From positions 26,871 to 90,870 of the forward strand of contig NZ_FOWN01000008.1 of NCBI RefSeq assembly GCF_900115465.1: DNA of 64,000 bases, in the 5' to 3' direction. This document shows positions 63,717 to 64,000 of the stretch, piece by piece; position 1 is the stretch's first letter, and every line of letters begins with the position of its first letter. This stretch comes from Halolactibacillus alkaliphilus. GTDB taxonomy: Bacteria > Bacillota > Bacilli > Bacillales > Amphibacillaceae. Position numbers and translations under genes: made by a program. The notes below the pieces were generated by a model, which had not been told where the DNA came from, did not search any database, and saw only the letters and a list, made by a program, of their open reading frames with translations.

Positions 63717-64000
<284 letters not shown>

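Overview
The window reads as chromosome of a low-GC, Gram-positive, flagellated member of the Bacillaceae. Strong Shine-Dalgarno sites, sigma-A, sigma-B and sigma-D type promoters, two spore-coat-like small proteins and gene order shared with Bacillus subtilis support this. The genus cannot be fixed from the sequence. Presence of RF3 and loss of cccB from the ftsE region would fit a halophilic or alkaliphilic group such as Amphibacillus/Halolactibacillus, but that is only a guess.

Layout: (1) 1-10.5 kb, minus strand: hprK-lgt-yvoD-ppaX, a fused pabBC folate gene, and the SOS-type uvrBA excision-repair operon followed by yvlC-yvlD. (2) 10.8-27 kb: prfC, a large SWIM/SNF2 helicase on the plus strand, then the secA-prfB-yvjA-ftsEX-M23 peptidase-ctpB-minJ block for secretion, translation termination and division/cell wall work. 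(3) 27-42.3 kb: an accessory block between secA and hpf, which are neighbours in B. subtilis. It holds a complete oxalurate/carbamoyl-phosphate module (two NCS2-type permeases, an isochorismatase-type amidohydrolase, AllH, FdrA/AllF, AllG, carbamate kinase, with a PucR regulator), upp, an IS1634-like wreck, an orphan ROK regulator, and an IS21/TnpB chimeric scar. (4) 42.4-46 kb: hpf with a sigma-B-type promoter and flaG-fliD-fliS-fliT with a textbook sigma-D promoter. (5) 46-53 kb: an HrtAB-like ABC exporter and an HssRS-like two-component system, flanking a stand-alone B12-binding light-sensor-like protein paired with a diguanylate cyclase, and a zinc protease with an unrecorded 50-codon partner. 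(6) 53-62 kb: assorted metabolic genes, an ECF S component with a palindromic operator, coat-like proteins, a Sel1 protein, and an overlapping pair of photolyase-family genes (Cry-DASH and an iron-sulfur 6-4-type photolyase). (7) 61.8-64 kb, minus strand: 16 tRNA genes, 5S and the 3' end of 23S rRNA, with a strong internal promoter between 23S and 5S.

The most interesting signals are the B12-binding protein carrying the W-x9-EH signature of CarH-type photoreceptors but no DNA-binding domain, next to a GGDEF enzyme; the compact oxalurate cluster with no visible upstream allantoin enzymes; and two short repeats with compensatory hairpin changes that look like the 3' end of IS605/TnpB guide RNAs.
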